In this document: positions 16,501 to 27,403 of the stretch, piece after piece
Position numbering within the stretch: position 1 is the first letter of the stretch
Layout: every line of letters begins with the position of its first letter
Assembly (NCBI GenBank): GCA_903828535.1
Contig: CAIKMN010000003.1
Location: forward strand, 1 to 64,000
Direction: 5' to 3'
From: an uncultured Curvibacter sp.
GTDB lineage: Bacteria > Pseudomonadota > Gammaproteobacteria > Burkholderiales > Burkholderiaceae_C
Length of the DNA: 64,000 nt
Program-made: the position numbers and the translations under genes
The notes under the pieces: generated by a model
The model's input: only the letters and a program-made list of their open reading frames with translations
Database searches by the model: none
Told to the model about the DNA's origin: nothing

Positions 16501-17418
16501 CCCAAGCGCACGGCACGTGCTTTGTTGGACATTGAAAACAAAGACTACGTGCCGATCATCCGCAACCCGAAGGGCACGACGTCCGACTCTGAGGCGGTGT
16601 TTTACTTCCCCGGTTGCGGCTCAGAACGCTTGTTCAGTCAAGTCGGATTGGCAACCCAAGCCATGCTGTGGCATGCCGGTGTTCAAACCGTATTGCCGCC
16701 GGGTTATTTGTGTTGCGGTTACCCGCAGCGCGGCAGCGGCCAGTTTGACAAGGCCGACAAAATCATCACCGACAATCGGGTCTTGTTCCACCGCGTCGCC
16801 AACACGCTGAACTACCTCGACATCAAAACGGTGGTGGTCAGTTGCGGCACGTGCTACGACCAGTTGCAAGGCTACGAATTTGACAAAATTTTCCCCGGTT
16901 GCCGCATCATCGACATCCATGAATTTTTGCTAGAAAAAGGCATCACGCTCGACGCGCACGATCAAGGTGCTTACCTGTATCACGACCCTTGCCATACCCC
17001 CATGAAGCTACAGGAGCCGATGAAAACGGTGCGCGCCTTGGTGGGGCCTGATGTGCTGAAGAGTGAGCGCTGCTGTGGCGAGTCAGGCACTTTGGGCGTG
17101 ACGCGCCCCGACATTGCCACCCAAGTGCGCTTTCGCAAAGAAGAAGAACTCCGCCAAGATGAAGTGGCTTTGCGCGAGCGCCAAAAGGTTGCTGGCCACA
17201 CAGATTTGAGCAAAAAAGGGCAAGACAACATCAAGATTTTGACCAGCTGCCCCAGCTGTTTGCAAGGCCTGAGCCGTTACCAAGACGACCTGCAAAACGG
17301 CCTGCTCGAAGCCGATTACATCGTGGTTGAAATGGCCCGCAAAATTTTGGGCGAGCAATGGATGCCCGAGTATGTGAAGGCGGCCAACAACGGTGGCATT
17401 GAGCGGGTGTTGGTGTGA
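13519..17418 (+). CDS. Large FAD-linked oxidoreductase with 4Fe-4S and CCG domains
   Basis: The 1,299-residue product fuses a D-2-hydroxyacid dehydrogenase-like flavoprotein with a GlpC/GlcF-like electron-transfer module. The FAD-binding domain (about residues 190-400) has [14 protein letters not shown]; the FAD-oxidase C-terminal domain follows to about residue 780 ([23 protein letters not shown]). Two 4Fe-4S motifs ([14 protein letters not shown] and [13 protein letters not shown]) lie near residues 820-895, and two CCG-type domains (YFPGCG...LCCGYPQ and SCGTCYDQL...DPCH...CCGESG) near 1030-1200. It probably oxidises a 2-hydroxyacid and passes electrons to the quinone pool; the substrate is unknown. 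The ATG at 13519 is chosen over an upstream extension. Its stop overlaps the DUF971 start. Confidence 0.85.
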   Translation: MNAPTAIAALIEPAQVSNRLREIPYNYTSFSDREIVIRLLGERGWALLSELRGERQTGRSSRMLYEVLGDIWVVQRNPYLQDDLLDNPKRRAQLVEAMRHRLAEVSKRRQPADNPKDQDRDAKVVELLGMAEKAVQAFDDHFAWVATLRRQTTKKLRRVTAHDNIKFDGLSRVSHVTDATDWRVEYPFVVLTPDSEAEMAALVRASIELGLTIIPRGGGTGYTGGAIPLTWKSVVINTEKLEAMTEVELVQLPGLDEPVATIWTEAGVVTQRVADAAERGGFVFAVDPTSAEASCIGGNIAMNAGGKKAVLWGTALDNLASWRMVTPDSQWLEVTRLNHNLGKIHDAAMASFELRYFEADGKTPIRTERLDIPGPSFRKEGLGKDVTDKFLSGLPGIQKEGCDGLITSARWIVHRMPEHTRTVCLEFFGNAKDAVPSIVDIKDFMFAEQKRSGVLLAGLEHLDDRYLKAVGYATKSKKGNGGLPKMVLIGDIAGDNADDVARITSEVVRLANTRSGEGFIAISAEARKKFWADRKKTAAISRHTNAFKINEDVVIPLPRMAEYTDGIERINIELSLQNKIELTEKLLAFFQAGRLPLGKTDDASEVPSPEQLEDRVAQAVEVLENVRAQWQGWLQGIDDHFLALQDHRLRASWKTQIRAPLQGIFVGTAYAPILKEVTQIHQEVLRGRVWAALHMHAGDGNVHTNLPVNSDNYAMLQTAHGAVARIMALARRLNGVISGEHGIGITKLEFLSDAELKPFADYKAKVDPHGHFNKGKLLRDGDGVGDLTNAYTPSFGLMGHESLIMQQSDIGAIADSVKDCLRCGKCKPVCATHVPRANLLYSPRNKILATSLLVEAFLYEEQTRRGVSIKHWEEFEDVSDHCTVCHKCLNPCPVKIDFGDVTMNMRNLLRKMGQKSFRPGNAAAMFMLNATNPDTIKLARTLLVNVGMKAQRLAHDLFKRAAKAQTSHPPATFKVPPLREEVIFFVNKKLPGNLPKRTARALLDIENKDYVPIIRNPKGTTSDSEAVFYFPGCGSERLFSQVGLATQAMLWHAGVQTVLPPGYLCCGYPQRGSGQFDKADKIITDNRVLFHRVANTLNYLDIKTVVVSCGTCYDQLQGYEFDKIFPGCRIIDIHEFLLEKGITLDAHDQGAYLYHDPCHTPMKLQEPMKTVRALVGPDVLKSERCCGESGTLGVTRPDIATQVRFRKEEELRQDEVALRERQKVAGHTDLSKKGQDNIKILTSCPSCLQGLSRYQDDLQNGLLEADYIVVEMARKILGEQWMPEYVKAANNGGIERVLV

Positions 17419-17798
17419 GCGCTGTCACGCCAAACAACGCCCCAGCAGCGGTGCCCACCGACCTAACGGTCCACGCCCAATCGCAGGTCTTGGAAGTGAC
17501 CTTTGACGATGGCGCGGTGTTCAAGCTGCCTTTTGAGTTGATGCGTGTTTATTCACCCTCTGCCGAAGTGCAAGGCCACGGCCCGGGTCAGGCGGTGCTG
17601 CAAACCGGCAAGCGTGGCGTGACGCTGACGGCCTTGGAGCCGGTCGGTCACTACGCCGTGCGCCCGCGTTTCAGCGATGGGCACGACAGTGGCATCTTCA
17701 CCTGGCCCCTGCTTTATCAATTGGGTCGCGATCAAACCGCGCTGTGGGCCGATTACGAAGCGCGCTTGTCGGCAGCGGGCGCCAGCCGGGACGCTTAA
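17415..17798 (+). CDS. DUF971 (GBBH-like N-terminal domain) protein
   Basis: The 127-residue product matches DUF971, a small domain seen in gamma-butyrobetaine hydroxylase and in stand-alone proteins linked to Fe-S or ubiquinone genes. It has [27 protein letters not shown], then [28 protein letters not shown]. It starts at GTG with a 4-base overlap (GTGA) on the preceding oxidoreductase and stands 53 bases before ubiE, an arrangement common in betaproteobacteria. Its exact role is unknown. Confidence 0.82.
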   Translation: MSAVTPNNAPAAVPTDLTVHAQSQVLEVTFDDGAVFKLPFELMRVYSPSAEVQGHGPGQAVLQTGKRGVTLTALEPVGHYAVRPRFSDGHDSGIFTWPLLYQLGRDQTALWADYEARLSAAGASRDA

Positions 17799-17851
17799 GT
17801 CGAAGTTCAGCCAGGCGCTTCACCTCCGCTGACGTTTAAACTCCAAACATT

Positions 17852-18583
17852 ATGAGCACAACCCATTTTGGATTTCAGTCGGTCGATGAGACCGAAAAAG
17901 CCAGCCGCGTGCGCGGCGTTTTTGACTCTGTGGCTTCCAAATACGACGTCATGAATGACCTGATGTCCATGGGCTTGCACCGGGTCTGGAAGGCCTACAC
18001 CGTGATGGTGGCGAACTTGAAGCCCGGCCAACAAGTTTTGGACATTGCGGGGGGCACCGGTGACTTGGCCATGGCCTTTGCCAAGCAGGTCGGCGCCACT
18101 GGCCAAGTGGTGCACACCGACATCAACGAAGCCATGTTGCGCGTGGGTCGTGAGCGGTTGATCAACCACGGCTTGGCTTTGCCCACCTTGGTTTGCGACG
18201 CCGAAAAGTTGCCCTTTCCCGACGCGCACTTTGATTTGGTCAGTGTCGCCTTTGGCCTGCGCAACATGACGCACAAAGACGCGGCCTTGCGCGAAATGGC
18301 ACGGGTGCTGAAACCCCGTGGTCGCTTGCTGGTGTTGGAGTTTTCGAAAGTGGCCGAGCCTTTGCGCAAGCCCTATGACTGGTACTCTTTCAAAATCTTG
18401 CCGAAATTAGGTCAGCTCGTGGCCGGTGACGCCAACAGTTACCGTTACTTGGCTGAGTCGATTCGCATGCACCCCGATCAAAAAGAACTCAAGGCTTTGA
18501 TGAAAGCCAATGGCTTTGGCCATGTTGACGTGCACAACTTGACCGCCGGTGTCGTCGCCTTGCACGTGGGGGTCAAATGCTGA
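17852..18583 (+). CDS. ubiE: Ubiquinone/menaquinone C-methyltransferase UbiE
   Basis: The 243-residue product is the class I SAM-dependent methyltransferase that C-methylates the quinone ring. SAM-binding motif [17 protein letters not shown] and the family signatures [21 protein letters not shown] and [19 protein letters not shown] are intact, as is [18 protein letters not shown]. Length is normal. It overlaps the downstream ubiJ-like gene by 7 bases and heads the ubiE-ubiJ-ubiB cluster. Confidence 0.97.
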   Translation: MSTTHFGFQSVDETEKASRVRGVFDSVASKYDVMNDLMSMGLHRVWKAYTVMVANLKPGQQVLDIAGGTGDLAMAFAKQVGATGQVVHTDINEAMLRVGRERLINHGLALPTLVCDAEKLPFPDAHFDLVSVAFGLRNMTHKDAALREMARVLKPRGRLLVLEFSKVAEPLRKPYDWYSFKILPKLGQLVAGDANSYRYLAESIRMHPDQKELKALMKANGFGHVDVHNLTAGVVALHVGVKC

Positions 18584-19077
18584 ACACCTTTTTAAAAAGT
18601 TTTCAGCCTCCCGCTTGGTTGCTGGCCGAAGCCCAGCAAAAAGCCTTGCTGTTGGTCAACCATGTTTTGATGCAAGAACCCGAAGCCATGACCCGCATTG
18701 CCCGCCATCAGGGGCGAAGCGTCCAGGTCGTTTGGCGTCAAATCACGGTGCCCTTAATGGCCACCCCGGCGGGTTTGTTTGATTGGATGGAAGCCCCTGT
18801 TGGCTCAACATTAACGCCCGATTTGACCCTGACGGTGGTGGAAGAAGCCCCTTTGAATTTGCTGCAAATCGCCTTGGCAGGTGAAAAACCCCAGGTCCGC
18901 ATTGAGGGTGATATTCAATGGGCGGCCGAGCTCAATTGGTTGGTCGACCATGTGCGCTGGGACTTGGAAGAAGACCTTTCTCGATGGATCGGGGATGCGC
19001 CAGCCCACACGCTGGTGAGCGGTGCAAAACAACTGGCCGATGCCTTGAGAGCCTTTGTGGCGCGGCGCACAGCATGA
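18577..19077 (+). CDS. ubiJ: UbiJ-like SCP2-domain protein
   Basis: The 166-residue product is in the conserved ubiJ position between ubiE and ubiB. UbiJ binds lipid and helps organise the ubiquinone-biosynthesis complex. The central region ([41 protein letters not shown]) fits an SCP2-like lipid-binding fold and the end ([20 protein letters not shown]) is helical. The identity rests mainly on position and overall pattern because the family is weakly conserved. It overlaps ubiE by 7 bases and ubiB by 4. Confidence 0.8.
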   Translation: MLNTFLKSFQPPAWLLAEAQQKALLLVNHVLMQEPEAMTRIARHQGRSVQVVWRQITVPLMATPAGLFDWMEAPVGSTLTPDLTLTVVEEAPLNLLQIALAGEKPQVRIEGDIQWAAELNWLVDHVRWDLEEDLSRWIGDAPAHTLVSGAKQLADALRAFVARRTA

Positions 19078-20639
19078 GCCGATTATTTCGAGGCGCTTTT
19101 ATTTTGTGCGTGGTTTGGCGCTTTGGGCTGGACCAAATTGTCCTGTCCAGTTTTGGTCCTGCTTGGCTGCGAGCATGGGCCCCGCGACTCTCCATGGGTC
19201 GTGACTTGTCCGCGCCGCGCGGTGCTCGATTGCGTCAAGCACTTGAGCAACTCGGCCCTATTTTTATTAAATTGGGGCAGGTCCTGTCGACGCGCCGTGA
19301 TTTGCTGGCCCCCGATTTGGCTGAAGAATTGGCCTACCTCCAAGAGCGGGTGCCACCGTTTCCGACCGAAGTCGCCGTGGCCACCATTGAGCGCGTCTTT
19401 AAAAAACCCATCGACGGTATTTTTGTTGAATTTGACCGCACTCCGATTGCCAGTGCCTCCATTGCGCAGGTGCATTTTGGGGTGATCCAAACCCCAAATG
19501 GCCTTCGAGATGTGGCCATCAAAGTGTTGCGCCCAGGCATGCTGAGTGTGATCGAAAAAGACTTGGCCTTGATGCGTTGGATGGCGGGTTGGGTCGAGCG
19601 TTTGAGCGCCGATGGCCGCCGCTTGCGACCCCGCGAAGTGGTGGCAGAGTTTGACAAATACCTGCACGACGAACTCGATTTGGTGCGCGAGGCTTCGAAT
19701 GCAGCGCAATTGCGCCGCAACATGACCGGCCTTGATTTGGTGATGATCCCTGAAATGTTCTGGGACTTTTGCTACGCCGAAGTGCTGGTCATGGAGCGCA
19801 TGAAAGGCGTGCCGATCAGTCAAATCGAAAAATTACGAGAGGCGGGGGTTGACATCCCTCAGTTGGCGCGCGACGGCGTCACCTTGTTTTTTACCCAGGT
19901 CTTCCGCGACGGCGTGTTCCATGCCGACATGCACCCCGGCAACATCCAAGTGAGCTTGGAGCCAGCCACTTTTGGCCGCTACATTTCGCTCGACTTTGGC
20001 ATTGTTGGCACGCTGACCTCGGTCGATAAAGAATACTTGGCGCAAAACTTCACCGCCTTTTTTCAGCGCGATTACAAGCGTGTGGCGGAGCTTCACGTGG
20101 AGAGCGGTTGGGTGCCCAGCAACACCCGCGTTGACGAGCTCGAGAGCGCCATTCGGTCGGTCTGCGAGCCTTACTTTGACCGGCCCTTAAAAGAAATTTC
20201 TTTGGGCATGGTGTTGCTTCGTTTGTTCCAGACCTCGCGCCGCTTCAATGTCGAAATTCAGCCTCAATTGGTGCTGCTGCAAAAGACCTTGCTGAACATC
20301 GAAGGATTGGGACGCCAACTCGATCCCGAACTCGATTTGTGGAGCACCGCCAAGCCGTTTTTAGAGACTTGGATGCTGGAGCAAATGGGGCCCAAGCGCT
20401 TGCTCAAACAACTGCGGGCGCAGTGGCCCAGCTACATCAAAATCTTGCCTGAGTTGCCCCGCTTGATGGCTGATTATTTGCAGGCCGGACACAAAACGGG
20501 CGCCGAACAGGGTTTGCTGGAATTGGTTGAAGAGCAAAAGCGCACGAACCGCTTGCTGCGCGGGATGGCTTGGGGTGCCGTGGCCTTTGGGGTCACTTTT
20601 TTGTTTTTGCAATGGCTGTTGCGCACCCGTTTTCACTGA
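19074..20639 (+). CDS. ubiB: Ubiquinone biosynthesis ATPase/kinase-like UbiB
   Basis: The 521-residue product is an atypical kinase-like protein needed for ubiquinone synthesis. It shows the KxGQ segment ([14 protein letters not shown]), the Ala-rich loop [11 protein letters not shown] in place of a glycine-rich loop, the [10 protein letters not shown] Lys, [10 protein letters not shown] and [10 protein letters not shown]-terminal membrane segment ([17 protein letters not shown]) is present. The ATG at 19074 overlaps the ubiJ stop; a 52-codon upstream extension lies in the ubiJ gene and is rejected. Confidence 0.95.
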   Translation: MSRLFRGAFILCVVWRFGLDQIVLSSFGPAWLRAWAPRLSMGRDLSAPRGARLRQALEQLGPIFIKLGQVLSTRRDLLAPDLAEELAYLQERVPPFPTEVAVATIERVFKKPIDGIFVEFDRTPIASASIAQVHFGVIQTPNGLRDVAIKVLRPGMLSVIEKDLALMRWMAGWVERLSADGRRLRPREVVAEFDKYLHDELDLVREASNAAQLRRNMTGLDLVMIPEMFWDFCYAEVLVMERMKGVPISQIEKLREAGVDIPQLARDGVTLFFTQVFRDGVFHADMHPGNIQVSLEPATFGRYISLDFGIVGTLTSVDKEYLAQNFTAFFQRDYKRVAELHVESGWVPSNTRVDELESAIRSVCEPYFDRPLKEISLGMVLLRLFQTSRRFNVEIQPQLVLLQKTLLNIEGLGRQLDPELDLWSTAKPFLETWMLEQMGPKRLLKQLRAQWPSYIKILPELPRLMADYLQAGHKTGAEQGLLELVEEQKRTNRLLRGMAWGAVAFGVTFLFLQWLLRTRFH

Positions 20640-20657
20640 CTTGAGGACATTGAAGCG

Positions 20658-22100
20658 ATGCTGTTGACCTTGGTAATTGCTTATTTGCTGGTGACGATTG
20701 CGATTGGATTGGTGGCGGCCAAGCGGGTCAAAACCACCGCCGACTTCGCCGTGGCCGGCCGACATTTGCCCTTGGCCATGATTGTGACCACCACCTTTGC
20801 GACCTGGTTTGGTTCCGAAACCGTCTTGGGCATCCCGGCGAAGTTCATTGGGGGCGGCTTGAACGGCGTGATCGAAGACCCCTTTGGAGCGGGTACCTGT
20901 TTGATTTTGGTGGGTGTGTTTTTTGCCGGCAAGCTTTACCGCATGAACCTCTTGACCATCAGTGACTATTACCGCGAACGCTTCGGGCGCCCAGTGGAAG
21001 TGGTGGCCTCGCTGATCATCATGCTGAGTTATTTAGGCTGGGTTTCGGCCCAGGTGACCGCCCTGGGCTTGGTTTTTAATGTGTTGTCAGGCGGCGCCAT
21101 TACGGTGCCGCTGGGCATGGTGATCGGGGTGGTTTCCATCTTGGCCTACACCTTGTTTGGCGGCATGTGGTCGGTGGCGATCACCGACTTTATGCAGATG
21201 ATTATTTTGGTTTCGGGCTTGGCCATTCTGGCTTTTTTTGCCGCACACCAAGCCGGTGGCGCAGACAAAGTCGTGGCCTTGGTGGTGAGCCGAGATTTGT
21301 TTCGTTTCCTACCCGAGCCGAACTTCAAAGAGGCGGTGTTCTTTTTGGCCGCGGCCATCACCATGATGCTCGGCTCGATTCCACAACAAGATGTGTTTCA
21401 GCGCGTCATGTCGGCCAACAACCTGTATTCAGCCACCCGGGGCCCCGTGATTGGAGGCCTTTGCTACATCGTCTTTGCCTTTGTGCCCATGTTCTTGGTG
21501 GCCAGCGCCTTGATCATCATGCCCGAGCGGGCACAAATGCTGCTCGAACAAGACCCGCAAAAAGTCCTTCCCACCTTGGTCTTGGAGCGCATGCCTTTTG
21601 TCATGCAAGTCTTGTTTTTTGGGGCCTTGTTATCGGCCATCAAATCAACGGCCTCAGCCACTTTGTTAGCGCCCAGTGTGACCTTCACTGAAAACATTTG
21701 GCGCCAGTTCCGACCCAAGCTGTCGGACCGACAAGAACTCAAAACCATGCGCATCACGGTTTTGGTGTTCAGCACCTTGGTGCTGATTTATGCCATTTCC
21801 ATGCAGGGCACTTCGATTTACGAAATGGTTTCTGGGGCCTACCAAGTCACCTTGGTGGGGGCGTTTGTGCCTTTGGTCGCTGGGCTTTACTGGTCCCGAG
21901 CCACGACGCAGGGCGCTGTTTTCTCCATCGTCCTTGGCATTTTGACTTGGCTCTTGTTCCTGGTGACCCCTGCGGGGGACGAGTTCCCGGCCCAGCTGGC
22001 GGGCTTGCTGGCCGCTGTGGTGGGCCTGTTGATCGGGTCTTTGGGCCCCCAGGCCTTGCCAGATCAGCGGGCCTCGCACCACAAATTGGTGGTGTCTTGA
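20658..22100 (+). CDS. Sodium:solute symporter (SSS) family protein
   Basis: The 480-residue product has about 12-13 membrane segments and fits the SSS family, which imports small solutes with Na+. Recognisable parts include GRHLPLAMIVTTTFATWFGSETVLGIP in the first helices, the YTLFGGMWSVAITDFMQM stretch, and SAIKSTASATLLAPSVTFTENI in the sodium-site helix. The solute is unknown. It follows ubiB by 18 bases on the same strand and may share its transcript; nothing links it to ubiquinone. Confidence 0.88.
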   Translation: MLLTLVIAYLLVTIAIGLVAAKRVKTTADFAVAGRHLPLAMIVTTTFATWFGSETVLGIPAKFIGGGLNGVIEDPFGAGTCLILVGVFFAGKLYRMNLLTISDYYRERFGRPVEVVASLIIMLSYLGWVSAQVTALGLVFNVLSGGAITVPLGMVIGVVSILAYTLFGGMWSVAITDFMQMIILVSGLAILAFFAAHQAGGADKVVALVVSRDLFRFLPEPNFKEAVFFLAAAITMMLGSIPQQDVFQRVMSANNLYSATRGPVIGGLCYIVFAFVPMFLVASALIIMPERAQMLLEQDPQKVLPTLVLERMPFVMQVLFFGALLSAIKSTASATLLAPSVTFTENIWRQFRPKLSDRQELKTMRITVLVFSTLVLIYAISMQGTSIYEMVSGAYQVTLVGAFVPLVAGLYWSRATTQGAVFSIVLGILTWLLFLVTPAGDEFPAQLAGLLAAVVGLLIGSLGPQALPDQRASHHKLVVS

Positions 22101-22137
22101 CCGCCCATTTCTGCCTTTGATGGCCAGTCGCCCCGCC

Positions 22138-22164
22138 TTGAAAAAGCACCGAGCGGCCTATAAT
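22138..22164 (+). promoter_or_regulatory. Probable promoter for the FmdB-like/DUF502/aspS genes
   Basis: TTGAAA (22138-22143) and a consensus TATAAT (22159-22164) are separated by 15 bases, slightly short. The transcript would start near 22171 and its leader contains TTAAGGG...CCCTTAA arms (22163-22196) that can form a hairpin just upstream of the ATG at 22210. Confidence 0.5.
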
Positions 22165-22209
22165 TAAGGGTTTCACCCCGGTTATAAAGCCCTTAATAAA
22201 CCAGTCACC

Positions 22210-22614
22210 ATGCCAATTTACGCCTACAAATGTCAATCATGCGGGCATAACAAAGATGTGCTCCAAAAAATGTCGGATGCGCCTTTGACGGTGTGTCCTG
22301 CCTGTGGCGCTGCCGCATTTGCCAAACAAGTCACTGCAGCCGGGTTTCAGTTGAAGGGCTCTGGTTGGTACGTGACCGACTTCCGAGGTGGCTCTGACGC
22401 CAAATCGGCACCTGCAACCGGCGTCCCAGGGGCCGCGTCAGCGAGCTCGGCGGCTGCCAGCGCAGGCGAAACTGGCGGAGCCGCTTCATCGGAGTCAGGC
22501 GGAAGCGCTGCTTCTGCTGCCACCGATTCGGGCCCTTCATCGACCTCTGCCTCTGCCCCTGCCTCCGCAACTGCTGCCTCGGCGTCTTGCGGTTCCGGTT
22601 GTGGCTGTCACTGA
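22210..22614 (+). CDS. FmdB-family zinc-ribbon protein
   Basis: The 134-residue product starts with the FmdB-type ribbon MPIYAYKCQSCGHNKDVLQK...CPACG, two CxxC pairs that bind zinc, then FQLKGSGWYVTDFRGGSD. The C-terminal half is a low-complexity Ala/Ser/Gly stretch ending in SCGSGCGCH, which adds three more Cys. Such proteins are often annotated as possible regulatory ribbons; the function is not established. It is the first gene of a run leading to aspS, a frequent arrangement in betaproteobacteria. Confidence 0.85.
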   Translation: MPIYAYKCQSCGHNKDVLQKMSDAPLTVCPACGAAAFAKQVTAAGFQLKGSGWYVTDFRGGSDAKSAPATGVPGAASASSAAASAGETGGAASSESGGSAASAATDSGPSSTSASAPASATAASASCGSGCGCH

Positions 22615-22623
22615 AAGAAAACC

Positions 22624-23265
22624 ATGATTTCGATGCGCAAATGGCTGATTTCAGGTTTGCTGGTGGTAGTACCCGTGGCCATCACGGTGTGGGTGCTTCG
22701 CTCCATCATTGGCGCGTTGGACCAAACGCTGTTGATTCTGCCCATTGACTGGCGTCCCACTGCTTTGCTGGGCCATGACATCCCTGGCTTTGGCGCGCTC
22801 CTGACCTTGTTTACCTTGTTGGTGGTGGGTGCCATAGCCAGCAATTTCATTGGCAAAAGTTTGGTTCGATGGGGCGACAAGGTGGTCAGCCGTATTCCTG
22901 TGGTGCGCTCCATTTATTCCAGCGTCAAGCAGGTGTCGGACACCTTATTTTCTGAAAACGGCAATGCCTTTCGCAAAGCCGTTTTGGTGCAATTCCCGCG
23001 TGAAGGGGTTTGGACGATTGCCTTTGTCACCGGCAACCCGGGCGGGGACGTGGCCACTTACCTCAAAGACGAATTTGTCAGTGTTTACGTGCCCACCACG
23101 CCGAATCCGACGGGCGGCTACTTTTTGATGTTGCGCCGTGCCGAGTGCATTGAACTCAACATGAGCGTGGACGAGGCTTTGAAATACATTGTGTCGATGG
23201 GCGTGGTGACACCGCCCGTCCACCCGTTGTCGGGTTCAGCGCCCGAGGAAGCGCAGTCCCCCTAA
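22624..23265 (+). CDS. DUF502 membrane protein
   Basis: The 213-residue product has two clear membrane segments, near residues 8-28 (LISGLLVVVPVAITVWVL) and 58-78 (FGALLTLFTLLVVGAIASNF), then a soluble domain with RIPVVRSIYSSVKQVSDTL and FPREGVWTIAFVTG, the DUF502 pattern. The function is unknown. It begins 9 bases after the FmdB-like gene and 72 bases before aspS, so co-transcription is likely. Confidence 0.85.
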   Translation: MISMRKWLISGLLVVVPVAITVWVLRSIIGALDQTLLILPIDWRPTALLGHDIPGFGALLTLFTLLVVGAIASNFIGKSLVRWGDKVVSRIPVVRSIYSSVKQVSDTLFSENGNAFRKAVLVQFPREGVWTIAFVTGNPGGDVATYLKDEFVSVYVPTTPNPTGGYFLMLRRAECIELNMSVDEALKYIVSMGVVTPPVHPLSGSAPEEAQSP

Positions 23266-23337
23266 AACAGCTTGGGGCCTGATCGGGCCGTTTTGCTTTA
23301 TTTTTTTCTTTTGAGCGCTCTGGCGCAGGTGTTTTTT

Positions 23338-25149
23338 ATGTCGATGCGTTCTCATTATTGTGGTTTGGTGACTGAAGCCCTGTTGGGCCAACCCGTGACT
23401 TTGGCTGGTTGGGTCAACCGCCGGCGTGACCACGGTGGCGTCATTTTCATTGACCTGCGCGACCGCGAAGGCTATGTGCAAGTGGTCTGTGACCCCGACC
23501 GCGCCGAGATGTTCAAAGTGGCCGAAGAAGTCCGCAATGAATTCTGTGTCCAAGTCAAAGGCATGGTGCGGGCGCGTCCCGCTGGCACCACCAACGACAA
23601 GCTGAAGAGCGGTCAAATTGAGGTCTTGTGCCACGAATTGACCGTGCTGAACCCATCGGTCACCCCGCCGTTCCAGATCGACGAAGACAACCTGTCTGAA
23701 ACCACCCGCCTCACGCACCGCGTGCTCGACCTGCGCCGTCCTTATATGCAAAACAACTTGATGCTGCGCTACCGCGTGTCAATGGAGGTGCGCAAGTTCT
23801 TGGACGCCAATGGGTTTGTCGACATCGAAACCCCGATGCTGACCAAGTCCACACCCGAAGGCGCCCGTGATTACTTGGTGCCCAGCCGGGTGCACGATGG
23901 CCACTTCTTCGCCTTGCCCCAGTCGCCCCAGTTGTTCAAGCAGCTTTTGATGGTGGCCGGTTTTGACCGTTACTACCAAATCACCAAGTGCTTCCGCGAC
24001 GAAGACTTGCGCGCCGACCGCCAGCCCGAATTCACGCAAATCGATATTGAGACCTCGTTCATGGACGAGCAAGAGATTCGCGACATGTTCCAAGGCATGA
24101 TCAAAACGGTGTTCCAAAACACCTTGGGCGTTGACTTGGGCGAATTCCCTGTCATGAGCTACCAAGAAGCCGCGCACCGTTTTGGCTCTGACAAGCCCGA
24201 CCTGCGCGTCAAGCTGGAGTTCACTGAATTGACCGATGTGATGGCCGATGTGGACTTCAAAGTCTTCTCGACCCCCGCCACCACCAAGGGCGGTCGCGTG
24301 GTCGCCTTGCGCGTGCCTGGTGGTGCCAAAGAAGGTTCGGGCCTGTCTCGGGGTGAAATCGACAGCTACACCGAGTTCGTCAAAATCTACGGTGCCAAGG
24401 GCTTGGCTTGGGTCAAGGTCAACGACCTGAGCAAGGGCCGTGACGGCTTGCAAAGCCCCATCGTCAAGAATCTGCACGACAAAGCCATTGCCGACATCCT
24501 GGCCCGTACCGGCGCGCAGGACGGTGACTTGTTGTTCTTCGGCGCTGATAAAGAAAAAATCGTCAACGACGCCATCGGTGCTTTGCGCATCAAAATTGGC
24601 CACAGTGAATTTGGCAAAAAGAACGGCTTGTTCGATGACCGTTGGGCCCCCTTGTGGGTGGTCGACTTCCCCATGTTCGAATTCGACGAAGACGGCCAAC
24701 GTTGGAACGCGGTGCACCACCCCTTCACAGCGCCCAAAGACGGCCATGAAGACTGGATGGTGACTGCGCCCGAAAAGTGCATTTCCAAGGGCTACGACAT
24801 GGTCCTGAACGGCTGGGAAATGGGGGGGGGCTCGGTCCGTATCCACCGCGCCGATGTGCAGCAAAAGGTGTTTGACGCGCTGAAAATCACGCCGGAAGAA
24901 GCCCAGCAAAAATTCGGCTTCTTGCTGGATGCCTTGCAATACGGCGCACCGCCGCACGGTGGTTTGGCCTTTGGCTTGGACCGCATCGTCACGCTGATGA
25001 CGGGCGCCGAGTCGATTCGTGACGTCATTGCCTTTCCCAAGACCCAACGCGCACAGTGCTTGTTGACCCAAGCGCCCAGCTTGGTTGACGAAAAACAGTT
25101 GCGCGAGTTGCACATCCGTTTGCGCAATCCAGCGGCCGCCGAGGCCTGA
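23338..25149 (+). CDS. aspS: Aspartate--tRNA ligase
   Basis: The 603-residue product is a bacterial-type class II AspRS. It has an N-terminal OB-fold anticodon domain ([26 protein letters not shown]), motif 2 ([17 protein letters not shown]), the bacterial insertion (GAD) domain, and motif 3 ([16 protein letters not shown]). The ATG at 23338 matches the usual N-terminus; an open extension upstream is not supported. Whether it also charges tRNA-Asn cannot be decided from this window. Confidence 0.97.
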   Translation: MSMRSHYCGLVTEALLGQPVTLAGWVNRRRDHGGVIFIDLRDREGYVQVVCDPDRAEMFKVAEEVRNEFCVQVKGMVRARPAGTTNDKLKSGQIEVLCHELTVLNPSVTPPFQIDEDNLSETTRLTHRVLDLRRPYMQNNLMLRYRVSMEVRKFLDANGFVDIETPMLTKSTPEGARDYLVPSRVHDGHFFALPQSPQLFKQLLMVAGFDRYYQITKCFRDEDLRADRQPEFTQIDIETSFMDEQEIRDMFQGMIKTVFQNTLGVDLGEFPVMSYQEAAHRFGSDKPDLRVKLEFTELTDVMADVDFKVFSTPATTKGGRVVALRVPGGAKEGSGLSRGEIDSYTEFVKIYGAKGLAWVKVNDLSKGRDGLQSPIVKNLHDKAIADILARTGAQDGDLLFFGADKEKIVNDAIGALRIKIGHSEFGKKNGLFDDRWAPLWVVDFPMFEFDEDGQRWNAVHHPFTAPKDGHEDWMVTAPEKCISKGYDMVLNGWEMGGGSVRIHRADVQQKVFDALKITPEEAQQKFGFLLDALQYGAPPHGGLAFGLDRIVTLMTGAESIRDVIAFPKTQRAQCLLTQAPSLVDEKQLRELHIRLRNPAAAEA

Positions 25150-25150
25150 G

Positions 25151-25894
25151 TTGCCCGATTTGCGGGTTGCCACCTGGAACATCCACAAAGGGGTGCGCGG
25201 GGTGGGTCCGCTCAAGCGGCTCGAGATCCACGGCATCGCCGAGCACCTGCCAGCGCTGCAGGCCGATTTGATTTTTTTGCAAGAGGTTCGCGCCGAACAC
25301 CGACGCGATGCCGCCCGTTTTGCCGCATGGCCCGGCCTTCCCCAAGCCGATTTTTTGGCCACCAAAGGCTATCACGCGGTTTACCGCACCAACGCCGTCA
25401 CCCGCCATGGGGAGCATGGCAACGCATTGCTTTCGCGGTGGCCGATTTTGCGGCACCAGCACGAGGACATGTCCGACCACCGCTTGGAGCAACGCGGTTT
25501 GCTGCATGTAGAACTCAATACGGGGCTCGAGCGGCTTGGCCATTTGCATGCCATCGTGGTTCACTTGGGGCTCATCCCGTCCAGCCGAACCCGCCAGTTG
25601 GCCCAACTCATGGCCTACATTCAGCGCCACATTCCGGCGCAAGATCCGGTCTTGGTGGCCGGTGACTTCAACGATTGGGGGGCACGTCAGCGCCAAAGCA
25701 TGGCCCAAAGTGGCTTGTTTGAATGTGAAGATGCTGGCAAAGGCAAGGGCCTGACTTTTCCCTCGGCGTTGCCTTTAGTCGCCTATGACCATGTCTATGT
25801 CAGGGGTTTGCGGCCCGATTCGGTTGAAGTCCCGCGCGGCCCCCCTTGGAGCCGTTTGTCTGACCATTTGCCCTTGATTGCCAACCTGATTTAA
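25151..25894 (+). CDS. Endonuclease/exonuclease/phosphatase family protein
   Basis: The 247-residue product has the EEP fold: RVATWNIHKG with the early Asn, LIFLQEVRAEH with the metal-binding Glu, LVAGDFNDW with the Asp/Asn pair, and the final LSDHLPLIANL Asp-His. It is expected to hydrolyse phosphodiester bonds; the true substrate is unknown. The best start is a TTG one base after the aspS stop, because the fold begins seven residues later. It may be co-transcribed with aspS. Confidence 0.8.
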   Translation: MPDLRVATWNIHKGVRGVGPLKRLEIHGIAEHLPALQADLIFLQEVRAEHRRDAARFAAWPGLPQADFLATKGYHAVYRTNAVTRHGEHGNALLSRWPILRHQHEDMSDHRLEQRGLLHVELNTGLERLGHLHAIVVHLGLIPSSRTRQLAQLMAYIQRHIPAQDPVLVAGDFNDWGARQRQSMAQSGLFECEDAGKGKGLTFPSALPLVAYDHVYVRGLRPDSVEVPRGPPWSRLSDHLPLIANLI

Positions 25895-25976
25895 CAAGGT
25901 CCTATCGCCAGTTTGAACAACATCAGAGATACTTAAGGGGTCTTTGACTCCTTTGCCCCTTCAGCACCTCCTTTCC

Positions 25977-26681
25977 ATGAACCCAAATTTGACCGACGAA
26001 GGCACCCCCGTCTCCGTCAAAATTCGAGAGCGCATTCAGGCCGCTCGTAAGCGTTTTCATGCCAATGACAACATTGCCGACTTCATTGAGCCCGGCGAGC
26101 TGAGTGCCTTGATCGACGAGGTCGAAGACAAAATGAAAGGCGTTTTGGAAAGCTTGGTGATCGACACCGAGGGCGATCACAACACGGGCGAAACAGCCCG
26201 GCGCGTGGCCAAAATGTATTTGACCGAGGTTTTCAAAGGCCGATACGTTGAGCAACCGCCTTTGACCGAATTTCCGAATGCGGAGCATTTGAACGAACTG
26301 ATGATCGTCGGCCCCTTGACCGTTCGCAGCGCTTGCAGCCACCATTTTTGCCCGGTCATCGGCCAAATTTGGATTGGTGTCATGCCCAACGAGCACACCA
26401 ACGTGATTGGTTTGTCGAAATACGCTCGCCTGGTCGATTGGATCATGGGGCGCCCTCAAATTCAAGAAGAGGCCGTGGTTCAGTTGGCCGATCTGATTCA
26501 AGAAAAAACCCAACCCGATGGTCTGGCCATTGTCATGGAAGCCAGCCATTTCTGCATGTCTTGGCGTGGCGTGCGCGAGATGAACAGCAAAATGCTCAAC
26601 TCGGTCATGCGGGGTGTCTTTTTGAAAGACCCCAACCTGCGCCGCGAATTCCTTGCCTTGATTCCTCGAACCTCTTCTTAA
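25977..26681 (+). CDS. folE: GTP cyclohydrolase I
   Basis: The 234-residue product is type IA GTP cyclohydrolase, which makes 7,8-dihydroneopterin triphosphate for folate and related pterins. Zinc ligands are visible in VRSACSHHFCPVIG (Cys, His) and ASHFCMSWRGV (second Cys). The motif HNTGETARRVAKMYLTEVF fits the family. The ATG at 25977 has no strong ribosome-binding site; a TTG at 25944 three bases after AAGGGG is an alternative that would add 11 residues. The BLUF gene follows after 7 bases. Confidence 0.93.
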   Translation: MNPNLTDEGTPVSVKIRERIQAARKRFHANDNIADFIEPGELSALIDEVEDKMKGVLESLVIDTEGDHNTGETARRVAKMYLTEVFKGRYVEQPPLTEFPNAEHLNELMIVGPLTVRSACSHHFCPVIGQIWIGVMPNEHTNVIGLSKYARLVDWIMGRPQIQEEAVVQLADLIQEKTQPDGLAIVMEASHFCMSWRGVREMNSKMLNSVMRGVFLKDPNLRREFLALIPRTSS

Positions 26682-26688
26682 GACCACT

Positions 26689-27397
<709 letters not shown>

Positions 27398-27403
27398 GTT
27401 GAC

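Noticed and set aside
23779-25365. 528-codon open frame opposite aspS
   Set aside because: aspS is unambiguous on the other strand; the frame is a composition shadow.
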